Positions 35,061-42,942 of a stretch of 52,485 bases of DNA are shown in pieces. The first letter of the stretch is position 1. Each line of letters opens with the position of its first letter. The notes beneath the pieces were generated by a model. The model did not search any database, was not told the DNA's origin, and was given only the letters and a program-made list of their open reading frames with translations. Position numbers and translations under genes: made by a program. Origin of the DNA: [Mycobacterium] crassicus (lineage in GTDB: Bacteria > Actinomycetota > Actinomycetes > Mycobacteriales > Mycobacteriaceae); NCBI RefSeq assembly GCF_020181615.1, contig NZ_CP084029.1, positions 4,425,142 to 4,477,626 on the forward strand, given 5' to 3'.

Positions 35061-35354
35061 CTACTTGAGGATGTCGCGCATGGCGTTGACATAGAAGCCG
35101 CTGATGTCCTGCACGAACTTTGCCTGCATGTTGGCCAATGTCGAGACCCATTCAATTTGACTGTCGCCCGCGATCTTGGACTGGAAGTCCACCAGGGACT
35201 GCAGTGCATGCTCGTACGCGTCCAGTGACGCCTGGCCGGCCTGCTTCGCGGAGTCAATCAGCGTCTCGTTGAGGTCGCGGATGCGCGCGACACCCTCCTC
35301 GACGGCGCCCGCGTCCAACGCCGTGGATTTGGCCGTCTTGCTCGTGGTTGTCAT
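35061..35354 (-). CDS. Phasin-like small protein, copy 3
   Basis: A 97-residue amphipathic helical protein with a Thr/Ser/Ala/Lys-rich start (MTTTSKTAKSTALDAG). The core is like copies 1 and 2: RIRDLNETLIDSAKQAGQAS, SLVDFQSKIAG, QIEWVSTLANMQAKFVQDI. Divergently arranged relative to copy 2 with the XRE regulator between. AGAAGGAG precedes the ATG at 35354. Upstream lie the shared 37-bp element (35411) and, further out, IclR-type site C (35527), so two regulators may act here. Confidence 0.72.
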   Translation of the reverse strand: MTTTSKTAKSTALDAGAVEEGVARIRDLNETLIDSAKQAGQASLDAYEHALQSLVDFQSKIAGDSQIEWVSTLANMQAKFVQDISGFYVNAMRDILK

Positions 35355-35410
35355 CGTGAACTCCTTCTATCGTTGTGGCGGCTTTGACATTTGGCTGCTC
35401 GAACAGCCTG

Positions 35411-35447
35411 TTAGCAGGTTAGCTCAAAGCTAGCTAATTAGCAAACG
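35411..35447 (-). promoter_or_regulatory. 37-bp promoter element shared with the other phasin gene
   Basis: The reverse complement of this segment aligns ungapped at 27 of 37 positions with 34173-34209. It contains overlapping TTAGC/GCTAA inverted repeats (TTAGCTAGC, GCTAA). It lies 56 bp upstream of the phasin-like start at 35354. Confidence 0.6.
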
Positions 35448-35526
35448 CGGGCGGGGCCGCCACCGTGAGCGACGCCAACGACGGTCCCGCCATCCTGCCT
35501 CGAAGCGATACGCGGCCGGCGCCGGT

Positions 35527-35543
35527 GTTCCGCCACACGGAAC
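35527..35543. promoter_or_regulatory. IclR-type operator candidate, site C (GTTCCG-N5-CGGAAC)
   Basis: GTTCCGCCACACGGAAC has perfect six-base arms. It lies between the phasin-like start (35354) and the end of the hydroxyquinol dioxygenase (35643), so it would act on the leftward phasin promoter. Confidence 0.7.
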
Positions 35544-35642
35544 CCCCACGCCACTGCCGCCGGCTTCGCTGAATGCATCACCCTCGCTGATTTCCAGGCG
35601 CTGGAGGTCTGACGAGATCCGCGCTCCCACTACATCAGTCGA

Positions 35643-36542
35643 TCAGCGGTCTTCGTGCGGAGGCGCGGGGGCGAGGACGATACCGAGGCGGACGCTTGAC
35701 CAGGGCAGATCGCCGAGATCACGCCCATCGGGGGTGGGAACACCCGGTGGCCGGCGATCGAATTCCTTGATCAGCGAATCCTTGACGCCGAACACAGCAT
35801 CGCGGTCTATGTATTCGTCGCCGGCGACGAAGATGTGGGTGACCAGGGTCCGCAACCCTTCAGCAGTGACCATGACGTGCAGGTGGGCCGCCCGCATCGG
35901 CGAGCGCTGCACCGCTGCCAGCAACGCGCCGACCGGGCCGTCGTGCGGAACCGGGTACGGAACGGGTGTCAGACACCAGAAGCGGTAAGCACCGTGCTCG
36001 TCGCTGAACAGGTAACCACGGCCGGCAACGCGACCGTCGGGGTATTGCACATCGTAGTAGCCGTCCGCGTCGGCCTCCCACACGTCGATCCGGGCGCCGG
36101 CAACCGGATTACCGCTGATGTCGGTGACCGTGCCCTCGACCCAGCACGGCTCGCCCGCGGCGCCGGCGGCGATGTCGCCGCCGATCGGGATATGTGGAGC
36201 GTCATCAACAAAGAACGGGCCGAATACCGTTGCCTCGGTGGTGTTCGCATGCGCCTCGTTGTTGACGGCGATGGTCTGCATCGAGGCGCCCAGCACATCG
36301 GAGAGCAGAATGAACTCCTGACGCCGCTCATCGGTGATGTCGCCGCAATCGGTCAAAAACTTGATGGCGGCATCCCATTCCTGCTCGGTCAGCCGTACGT
36401 CCCGGATGAAGCCGTGCAGATGACGAACCAGGGTTTGCATCAGCTGCCGCAGCCGCGGGTCCGGAGTCTCACCGAATGACGCGACCACCCGGTATACCAG
36501 GCTCTCCTCGACTTCCCGCTGTTCGGACGTGAGCTCGGCCAT
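35643..36542 (-). CDS. Hydroxyquinol 1,2-dioxygenase (intradiol)
   Basis: A 299-residue non-haem Fe(III) intradiol dioxygenase that cleaves hydroxyquinol to maleylacetate. The N-terminal dimerisation domain ([20 protein letters not shown]) and the catalytic Tyr/His ligand regions [27 protein letters not shown] and AAHLHVMV are present. ATG 36542 starts MAELTSEQ; a longer upstream frame would overlap the reductase. It lies 2 bp after maleylacetate reductase in one operon, which settles hydroxyquinol over catechol as substrate. Two IclR regulators sit upstream of the operon. Confidence 0.88.
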   Translation of the reverse strand: MAELTSEQREVEESLVYRVVASFGETPDPRLRQLMQTLVRHLHGFIRDVRLTEQEWDAAIKFLTDCGDITDERRQEFILLSDVLGASMQTIAVNNEAHANTTEATVFGPFFVDDAPHIPIGGDIAAGAAGEPCWVEGTVTDISGNPVAGARIDVWEADADGYYDVQYPDGRVAGRGYLFSDEHGAYRFWCLTPVPYPVPHDGPVGALLAAVQRSPMRAAHLHVMVTAEGLRTLVTHIFVAGDEYIDRDAVFGVKDSLIKEFDRRPPGVPTPDGRDLGDLPWSSVRLGIVLAPAPPHEDR

Positions 36543-36544
36543 GG

Positions 36545-37624
36545 TCACTCTTCCCTTTCGTTGGCGACTGTCCTGGGGTCGCTGCCTCGCCATGCCGCAT
36601 ACAGCAACCGGCGCAGATTCTCCGCGGTGACCGGGCGGGGATTGCTCGCGGGGACCGCCTGCCTGATGATCTCGACCGCGTCGTCGATGTCGGCGGCGTC
36701 AAACCCGTAATCACCGAGCGCCCGCGGCGCGTCGAGTTGCTCCCGGAGCCGCTCCAGGCCGTCGATTGCGCTGGGGACCTCGAGGGCGGCCGCGATCCGT
36801 GCTGCTGCTTCTGGGGCAGCAGATGCGTTGAACGCCAGCACGTACGGCAGTACGACGGCGTGGGTTTGGGCATGCGGCAGGTTGTAGGTACCGCCGAGAA
36901 CGTGGCAGATCTTGTGGTGAAATCCCGAGCCGGCCGACGAGAACGCCACCGCCGAGAGGTAGGCACCGTACAGCGTGTACTCGCGTCCACTCAGCCCCAT
37001 CGGGTCCGACACCACCTGCGGCAACCCGATGCGCAAGGCGCGGATCCCCTCCTGCGCCAGGGCCCGGTCGATGGGATCGGAGTGCGGGCCCCACATCGCA
37101 TCCACCGAGTGCGCGATCGCGTTCAATCCCGAGGCCACGCTCACCGGTACCGGCAGGGTGCGCGTCAACTCCGCGTCGTAGATGACTGCCCGGGGCAGTA
37201 CCCGGGGGTCGACACCGGTACTCTTGCGGTCGCCTTCGGTCAGGCCCCACATCGCGGTGGCCTCCGACCCGGCATAGGTGGTCGGGACCGCAACGATCGG
37301 CAGCCCGCTGGACAGCGCGATAGCTTTGGCCAGCCCGGTCGCCGAACCGCCGCCGATACAGACCAGCGCGTCCACCCGATGTACCGCGGCCGCGGCGCGG
37401 GCCCGCTCTGCCACCTCTGTCGGTACGTGCATCGCCACCTCGTTGTGCTGGTGCACGACCGGCAGGTCGGTGACGATCTTCTCCGAGCGCGCCGCCTCGG
37501 CCGGGGACGCGATCACCATGACCCGTTCGGCACCCAGCCGCTTGACCTCGCCGGTAAGCATGGCCGCTGCCGCGCCCGCACCAAAACAGATTCGCTGCGG
37601 CAGATTTTCATGCTCAAACAGCAT
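36545..37624 (-). CDS. Maleylacetate reductase
   Basis: A 359-residue iron-alcohol-dehydrogenase-family enzyme that reduces maleylacetate to 3-oxoadipate with NAD(P)H. It has the nucleotide-binding [15 protein letters not shown], the family stretch [14 protein letters not shown] and the metal or active-site region [14 protein letters not shown] 37624 ([10 protein letters not shown]) fits the typical start of the family; a TTG nine bases upstream is less likely. First gene of the two-gene operon with the dioxygenase. No IclR palindrome lies in its 88-bp upstream gap, so it may be read through from the IclR gene at 37713. Confidence 0.9.
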   Translation of the reverse strand: MLFEHENLPQRICFGAGAAAAMLTGEVKRLGAERVMVIASPAEAARSEKIVTDLPVVHQHNEVAMHVPTEVAERARAAAAVHRVDALVCIGGGSATGLAKAIALSSGLPIVAVPTTYAGSEATAMWGLTEGDRKSTGVDPRVLPRAVIYDAELTRTLPVPVSVASGLNAIAHSVDAMWGPHSDPIDRALAQEGIRALRIGLPQVVSDPMGLSGREYTLYGAYLSAVAFSSAGSGFHHKICHVLGGTYNLPHAQTHAVVLPYVLAFNASAAPEAAARIAAALEVPSAIDGLERLREQLDAPRALGDYGFDAADIDDAVEIIRQAVPASNPRPVTAENLRRLLYAAWRGSDPRTVANEREE

Positions 37625-37712
37625 GGCTGGCAAGCCGTTTCACAGCCTACAGCTCAGCCACCCGGCGCCGCGCGCCCGGCGAGACGATCGGCAAACCGAG
37701 CCGCCGGCAGAA

Positions 37713-38489
37713 TCAGATATCGAGGTCGCCCACCAGACGCCGGGCGGCAACGATGACAAGGCGAGCGTTCGACTCAATTCGGTCCTCCAATTCCGCCGAT
37801 GTCGCCACCAGTGATATCGCCGCAACAGCTCGGCCCGTGCGGTTGCGAACGGGTGCAGCGACTGACGTGATGCCAAGAGCGGCCTCCTGGGCATTCACTG
37901 CGTAGCCACGTCGCTTGGTCTGTTCCAGTGCCGCGTTGAATCCGGCGAGGTCACGGATCGATTTCGGTGTCCAAGCCGGGAATCCCGCCTCGCGTCGTGC
38001 GTTGGCGACCAGCGGATCAAACGCGGCGATCGCCTTGCCGGAACTGCTCACGTGCACCGGCATGCGAGCGCTGATGCGGGCCATCGCCGGGTATCGTCCC
38101 GGACCATGCATGCGCTCGATGTAGATGACATTCGCTGCGTCCGGCACCGCGAGATGGACGGTGAATCCGGTCCGCTGACGTAGATCTTCCAGAATCGGCC
38201 TAGCCCGCGGCCTGATCGGTAACCGACTGATCGTGAGTTGGCCCAGTTCATGTAGGCGCAGGCCCAGTTGGTAGCGGCCGGTCTCCGGGTCGCGCGCAGC
38301 GAACCCGCGGTCGCACAGACTGGTCAGCAGCCGATGCGCGGAACTCTTGGAGATTTCCAGCCGGTCGGCCAAGTCGGTCACGCCGAGTTGTTCGTCCCGT
38401 TGGAAACAATCCAGTAAGTCGAGTGCATTGAGCACCGACTTCAAGCCACCGTCTACAGCGCGACGGGCACGGTTAAAACTCGCCTTCAT
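37713..38489 (-). CDS. IclR-family transcriptional regulator 1
   Basis: A 258-residue regulator with an N-terminal winged HTH (VTDLADRLEISKSSAHRLLT) and a C-terminal IclR effector domain (TGFTVHLAVPD...VHVSSSGKAIAAFDP...YAVNAQEAALGITSVAAPV). ATG 38489 is chosen over the longer frame because AGAGG precedes it. Upstream of, and co-oriented with, the hydroxyquinol genes, so probably their regulator; also a candidate for the GTTCC-N7-GGAAC sites. The effector is presumably an aromatic intermediate. Confidence 0.88.
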   Translation of the reverse strand: MKASFNRARRAVDGGLKSVLNALDLLDCFQRDEQLGVTDLADRLEISKSSAHRLLTSLCDRGFAARDPETGRYQLGLRLHELGQLTISRLPIRPRARPILEDLRQRTGFTVHLAVPDAANVIYIERMHGPGRYPAMARISARMPVHVSSSGKAIAAFDPLVANARREAGFPAWTPKSIRDLAGFNAALEQTKRRGYAVNAQEAALGITSVAAPVRNRTGRAVAAISLVATSAELEDRIESNARLVIVAARRLVGDLDI

Positions 38490-38598
38490 CGAACCTCTGC
38501 AGTCAACTCTAAACCTCTGACCACGGTGGCGGCACCCGGTGCGGAATCGCACGTCAAGCTCGCCGCGACCGCTTGGGACTTCGGTCTGGTGAACCGCA

Positions 38599-39402
38599 CT
38601 AGCGCCGACTCCGGCCCGGTGGTAGCACCGTTCTGATTTTCTGTGAAATCGCCGCCGCGGTCAGCTGGAGCGGTTTTGCGTAGTAGCGCCAGTCATCTTC
38701 TCGGCTTGGCTCTTGCTGGCAGACGATGGCGACGGCCGCGACGACCTGACCGCAGGGGCCACGCACAGGGACCGCGATCGATGCGACACCGATCTCACGC
38801 TCGTCCACGGTGTGCGACCAGCCTCGAGCCCGAACCATGCACAGTTCACGACGAAATTGAGCCGGATCGGCGATCGTGTGTGCTGTTGGGGCGTCAAAGT
38901 GATACGCCGCCAACAAAGCGCCCAATTCGGCATCGGGGAGGTACGCCATGATCGCTTTGCCGCAACTGGAGTAATGCGCGGCCAGTCGAGTGTTGTAGGC
39001 ACTCGTCGGATGCCGGCCGTTGCGCTTCACGAGTTGCTCGATATGCACCACTTCGGTGCCGTCCAGCACGCCCAGGTGCACCGTCCGTCCGGTCCGTTGG
39101 TGGAGGTGCACCAAGTTGGGCATAGCCGCCTCGTGCAGTTGCAACGGTGCGGAGGCCGCCGCGGCGAGGTCGATGGAGACCAACGAGAGACGATATGTCC
39201 GGGTTCCCGGATCGTGCTCCAGCAGACGCTCCGCGACGAGCGCGGTGAGTATCCGGTGCACGGTGCTCTTGCTGAGACCGAGGTCGCGACTGAGTTGAGT
39301 CACTCCTCGCGGGCCGGGACTATGACTGAACGCCGTGAGCACCCGAGCGGTGTTCTGCGCCGACGACATCCGCTCCAAACCGCGCTCCAAGGTACTGGTC
39401 AC
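38599..39402 (-). CDS. IclR-family transcriptional regulator 2
   Basis: A 267-residue IclR protein. HTH VTQLSRDLGLSKSTVHRIL lies at about 34-52; the effector domain runs from TGRTVHLGVLD through YSSCGKAIMAYLP to VASIAVPVRGPCGQVVAAV. GTG 39402. It is divergent from the dmpE-led phenol operon across 551 bp that contain sites D and E. This makes it the strongest candidate regulator of that operon and of the shared palindrome family. Its HTH differs from IclR regulator 1, so the two may bind distinct or overlapping sites. Confidence 0.88.
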   Translation of the reverse strand: MTSTLERGLERMSSAQNTARVLTAFSHSPGPRGVTQLSRDLGLSKSTVHRILTALVAERLLEHDPGTRTYRLSLVSIDLAAAASAPLQLHEAAMPNLVHLHQRTGRTVHLGVLDGTEVVHIEQLVKRNGRHPTSAYNTRLAAHYSSCGKAIMAYLPDAELGALLAAYHFDAPTAHTIADPAQFRRELCMVRARGWSHTVDEREIGVASIAVPVRGPCGQVVAAVAIVCQQEPSREDDWRYYAKPLQLTAAAISQKIRTVLPPGRSRR

Positions 39403-39594
39403 GTGGTCTCACCTGCCGACCAACGGACAAAGACGCGGACCGGCGACCGGTGGAAGCGATCGCATCTCGGTGATGTAGGCGCGACGGATGGTGGCGACTG
39501 ACCCGCCGTCGTTTGACGCGTCGCTATCGCGTCGTGATATACCGTGACCGACACCACATTGACGATAGTCCGAAGACGGGTTAAACACCTCGGC

Positions 39595-39611
39595 GTTCCG
39601 CTATACGGAAC
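39595..39611. promoter_or_regulatory. IclR-type operator candidate, site D (GTTCCG-N5-CGGAAC)
   Basis: GTTCCGCTATACGGAAC, perfect six-base arms with further flanking symmetry (CGGC outside left, GCCG further right). In the divergent gap between IclR regulator 2 and the phenol operon. Confidence 0.75.
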
Positions 39612-39712
39612 AAACGCCGGGCGATACCCGACACCGTTAGCCGTGACGACCATGCTCAACTCAACCGCGCAGTCGGCATCGTGAGACGAAGGCCAACCTC
39701 CGGCGGGATCGT

Positions 39713-39990
39713 TCACAGATCACCCCCGGATACCGGCGTGGTTCCGGTCGGCGGAACGACCCGCCGGCAGAACCACCACTTGCTACCAGACCGCTGACAC
39801 TCGAACGAGGCGTCCAGCACGCAACCCGGTCGCCGGGCGGACAACGTCGATGACGACCTTTTCGACTCCGTGCGGCTCGAATGATCCGAATAGCGGGGCA
39901 GATTCCGCCATGAGGAACACTTCGTTGTAGAGGCCCGAAGGCTGGCGCATGGTGTGGCTGTGGTCACTCCCACTGTAATTGCCGAACTCG
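39713..39990 (-). pseudogene. Possible decayed gene of unknown family
   Basis: Reverse-strand translation gives two coding-like stretches in adjacent frames: GLYNEVFLMAESAPLFGSFE up to about 39830, then a stretch including CQRSGSKWWFCRR ending at a stop at 39713-39715. A single frameshift near 39820 would join them. I do not recognise the family. It overlaps site E and the start of the hydratase at 39954. It may equally be a chance reading of the divergent promoter region. Confidence 0.25.
39741..39757. promoter_or_regulatory. IclR-type operator candidate, site E (GTTCCG-N5-CGGAAC)
   Basis: GTTCCGGTCGGCGGAAC, perfect six-base arms, centred 146 bp from site D and about 200 bp upstream of the dmpE start. 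Two sites in one gap suggest looping or separate control of the divergent promoters. The 551-bp gap otherwise shows only a doubtful decayed reading frame. Confidence 0.65.
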
Positions 39991-40766
39991 CAGACGTGCT
40001 CTGGAACGCAGACAACACCTGCGTGCCGGTGGAGCCGCTGACGGACGGCAACCCCGAACTCGACATCGATGACGCGTATGCGATTCAGAGCCGCAACATC
40101 GATCGCCGAGTCGCAGCCGGGGCGCACATCCAGGGCCGGAAGGTGGGACTGACGTCGCGCACCATGCAGGAGTTGCTCGGCGTCGACGAACCGGACTTCG
40201 GCGTCCTGCTCGATGACATGTACGTCGAGGACGGCGACGAGATAGCACTGGCCGAGCTGGTTCAGCCGCGGGTCGAGGCGGAGATGGCGTTCGTACTCGA
40301 TTCCGATCTCACCGGTCCTGGCGTCACGACGGCGAACGCGTTGACGGCGATCGGCGGTGTACTGCCCGCTATCGAGATCGTCGACAGCCGGGTGGCCGAC
40401 TGGCGTATCAAACTCGTGGACACCGTCGCCGACAACGCGTCATCGGGCAAGCTGGTGCTCGGCGGGCGGATACGCAAGGTCACCGAGCTGGACCTTCGGC
40501 TGATCGGAATGGCGTTGAGCCGCAACGGCGCCGTCATCGATACCGGGGCCGGGGCGGCCGCGCTGGGAAACCCGGCACGCTGCGTCGCCTGGCTGGCGAA
40601 CAAGCTCGCCCAGTTCGAGATCACGCTTCGAGCCGGTGAAGTGGTGTTGCCCGGCGCGGTGCACCGGATGGTGACCGTCGCACCCGGCGATGTATTCCGG
40701 GCCGACTTCGCCCACCTGGGTGCGGTCACCGCACGGTTCTCCAACAACTCCGAGGTTTCCTCATGA
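39954..40766 (+). CDS. dmpE: 2-oxopent-4-enoate hydratase (DmpE/XylJ-like)
   Basis: A 270-residue hydratase adding water to 2-hydroxypenta-2,4-dienoate to give 4-hydroxy-2-oxovalerate. Subgroup markers match DmpE/XylJ: EPDFGVLLDDMY, LVQPRVEAEMAFVL, IVDSRVADWRIKLVDTVADN, and TGAGAAALGNPARCVAWLAN. GTG 39954 is used; GTG 39960 is possible and neither has a strong ribosome binding site. It overlaps the next gene by 4 bp. First gene of the phenol operon, downstream of IclR-type sites D and E. The aldolase that would use its product is not in the window. Confidence 0.87.
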   Translation: MAVVTPTVIAELADVLWNADNTCVPVEPLTDGNPELDIDDAYAIQSRNIDRRVAAGAHIQGRKVGLTSRTMQELLGVDEPDFGVLLDDMYVEDGDEIALAELVQPRVEAEMAFVLDSDLTGPGVTTANALTAIGGVLPAIEIVDSRVADWRIKLVDTVADNASSGKLVLGGRIRKVTELDLRLIGMALSRNGAVIDTGAGAAALGNPARCVAWLANKLAQFEITLRAGEVVLPGAVHRMVTVAPGDVFRADFAHLGAVTARFSNNSEVSS

Positions 40767-41536
40767 TCGATCCCAGCCAGGTGGCCGAAGAACTCTTCGT
40801 GGCCGAGCGCGAGCACAAAGCCATCGATCCTTTCACCGACGCTCATCCAGACTTCGATCTGGAGGCTGCTTACGAGACGCAGCGGCTCGTTGTGCAGAAG
40901 AAGGTCGATGCCGGCGACCCCCTGGTCGGTGCGAAACTGGGCCTGACCAGCCGCGCCAAGCAAGAGGCCATGTCCGTGTCGGACCCGTTGTACGGCAAGG
41001 TCACTCGCTCAATGCTGGCGCCCTACGGCGAGCCCGTTGATCTGAGCCAGCTGATCCAGCCGCGGGTCGAACCCGAGATCGCCTTCCTGCTGGGTGCGGA
41101 GTTGGGGGGTGGCGCGACGGTCACCGAGGTGCTGGCGGCGACCGAGGCCATCTTCGCAGGGATGGACGTCCTGGATTCACGCTACCGGGACTATCGGTTC
41201 ACCCTTCCCGATGTGGTCGCCGACAACTGCAGCGCGGGCAAGTTCCTGCTCGGTCCCCGCGCGCTGTCGCCGACCGATCTCCCCGACCTCGGGCTGCTCG
41301 GGTGTGTGTTTCGCAGCGACGGCGAGGTGGTCTACACGGCGGCGGGCGCCGCCGTGATGGGGCACCCCGCGGCATCGGTGGCGTGGCTGGTCAACCGACT
41401 GGCCGAACGCGGCGAGTCGATCCCGTCGGGCTCGCTGGTTTTTTCCGGCGGGCTCACCGCACCGATCCCGCTGCGCGCCGGTCATTCCGTCACTGCCGAG
41501 TTCGATGGGCTCGGCACCGTCGAGGTCTACGCCTGA
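40763..41536 (+). CDS. dmpH: 4-oxalocrotonate decarboxylase (DmpH/XylI-like), copy 2
   Basis: A 257-residue decarboxylase converting 4-oxalocrotonate to 2-hydroxypenta-2,4-dienoate, usually in a complex with the DmpE hydratase, which lies immediately upstream with a 4-bp overlap. Markers: LIQPRVEPEIAFLLG, VLDSRYRDYRFTLPDVVADN, AAGAAVMGHPAASVAWLV, FSGGLTAPIPL. It fits the XylI subgroup better than the copy at 23137, which may be specialised for another ring-fission series. Confidence 0.87.
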   Translation: MIDPSQVAEELFVAEREHKAIDPFTDAHPDFDLEAAYETQRLVVQKKVDAGDPLVGAKLGLTSRAKQEAMSVSDPLYGKVTRSMLAPYGEPVDLSQLIQPRVEPEIAFLLGAELGGGATVTEVLAATEAIFAGMDVLDSRYRDYRFTLPDVVADNCSAGKFLLGPRALSPTDLPDLGLLGCVFRSDGEVVYTAAGAAVMGHPAASVAWLVNRLAERGESIPSGSLVFSGGLTAPIPLRAGHSVTAEFDGLGTVEVYA

Positions 41537-41567
41537 CCGGCCGGTCCGGCGTTGAACAGGAGAGAAA

Positions 41568-42602
41568 ATGGTTGAGATCGCGTCGAAGACCATAGAACCG
41601 GTCCGCAACACCTTCCAGCACCTGATGGACCGGTTCGGCGACAAGCCGGCGACTCGGTATCAGGAGGGCACCTACAACATCCAGGCGATGGAGAATTTCC
41701 ATTACCGGCCGCTGTGGGATCCGAAACACGAAATCTATGACCCCGATTTCTCCGCGGTGAAGCTCACCGACCCGTACAACTACGCCGACCCCCGGCAGTA
41801 CTACTACGCGACATACGTGGAGAACCGGGCCCGTCACCACGAGTCGTTCGGCCAGGATTTGAAGTACATCGAGGAACGCAATCTGTTCGCGCGGCTGCCG
41901 CAGAACTGGCAGGGGCTGGTGACGCGACTGGTTTTGCCGTTGCGGCACTACGAGTCCGGCGGCCAGTTGGTCTTCATCAATGCCAATCGGCTGGCGTGGG
42001 GCACCTCGATTTCCCAACCGTGCGGGCTGGCGTCGATGGACCGGGTCGGTAACGCCCAATCATTGAGCATGGTGGGCCTAGCGATGGGCGGCGGCGCACC
42101 CGACAAGCTGGCCGAGGCAAAGCAGTGCTGGCAAGAGCAGCCCAGTCTGCAGGAGGTGCGCCGACTCGTCGAGGAAGCTCTCATCGAGGAGGACTGGGTC
42201 AGCGGGGTGCTCGCCTACGAGTTGACCGACGCCCAGTTGTACCCGCTGCTGTTCCAGCACCTGGATGATCGGGCCCTGTTCCGCGGCGCGATGGCGTACA
42301 GCCTGATGGCCCAGCACTTCAGCCGGTGGCACATCGACAATCAGAAGTGGATCACGGCATTGCTGAAGGCATGGGTGGCCGACCCGCAGTACGGCGAAGA
42401 GAACCGTAAGGCGTTGGGCGCCATGGTGGATCGATGGTATCCGCAGTCGCAGGAGGCGGTCCGCCTGCTGGCCAAGGATATCGAGCACAACTTCGGCTCG
42501 ACGTCGATCGTGTCGGCGGCCACCCGCTATGCGTCCGAGTTGGCGACGACGCTGGAGAAGATCGGCATTCCGCTGACCGCACCGGGAGGGGTTCGGTCAT
42601 GA
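41568..42602 (+). CDS. dmpL: Phenol hydroxylase P1 / beta oxygenase subunit (DmpL-like)
   Basis: A 344-residue beta subunit of the multicomponent phenol hydroxylase, a soluble diiron monooxygenase. It has the four-helix ferritin-like fold without a full iron site and packs against the alpha subunit. Recognised from NFHYRPLWDPKHEIYD, RHHESFGQDLKYIEERN, GWxxFxAxxAW-like RLAWGTSISQPCGLASMD, and its place before the effector and alpha genes, the order of dmpL-M-N-O-P. AGGAGAG precedes ATG 41568. There is no dmpK-type assembly gene before it; dmpE-dmpH sit there instead. Confidence 0.9.
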   Translation: MVEIASKTIEPVRNTFQHLMDRFGDKPATRYQEGTYNIQAMENFHYRPLWDPKHEIYDPDFSAVKLTDPYNYADPRQYYYATYVENRARHHESFGQDLKYIEERNLFARLPQNWQGLVTRLVLPLRHYESGGQLVFINANRLAWGTSISQPCGLASMDRVGNAQSLSMVGLAMGGGAPDKLAEAKQCWQEQPSLQEVRRLVEEALIEEDWVSGVLAYELTDAQLYPLLFQHLDDRALFRGAMAYSLMAQHFSRWHIDNQKWITALLKAWVADPQYGEENRKALGAMVDRWYPQSQEAVRLLAKDIEHNFGSTSIVSAATRYASELATTLEKIGIPLTAPGGVRS

Positions 42603-42636
42603 CTCGCGCAGCGCAAATCACGGAGGAGTGGCGCCC

Positions 42637-42930
42637 ATGACTGAGCCCAGAACACAACGGATCCGCAACGTGTCCCTCGATTTGCAGGACAACGACGCCT
42701 CCCGCCCGATCATCGATGCGATCGAGCGCGACAACCCCAACGTGGAGCTCAAGCGGATGCCCGGGATGGTCAAGCTCACCTCCCCCGGACACCTGGTCAT
42801 CCGGCGCCTCACGGTCGAGGAGATGAGCGGCCAGGAGTGGGATACCGAGGAATTGCAACTAGTGATCATCTCGTTGTCCGGCAACATCGACACGGATGAG
42901 GACCAGATCTTGATCAAGTGGGACCGGTAG
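42637..42930 (+). CDS. dmpM: Phenol hydroxylase P2 regulatory / effector protein (DmpM-like)
   Basis: A 97-residue cofactor-less effector of the MmoB/DmpM family that couples electron transfer to oxygen activation by docking on the alpha subunit. Typical features: NVSLDLQDNDASRPIIDAIE and the core RxxGMVKLTSPGHLVI, ending DQILIKWDR. ATG 42637 has GGAGGAG at the right distance; an in-frame GTG at 42628 overlaps that site and is rejected. Confidence 0.92.
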   Translation: MTEPRTQRIRNVSLDLQDNDASRPIIDAIERDNPNVELKRMPGMVKLTSPGHLVIRRLTVEEMSGQEWDTEELQLVIISLSGNIDTDEDQILIKWDR

Positions 42931-42942
42931 GAGAGGAACAAC

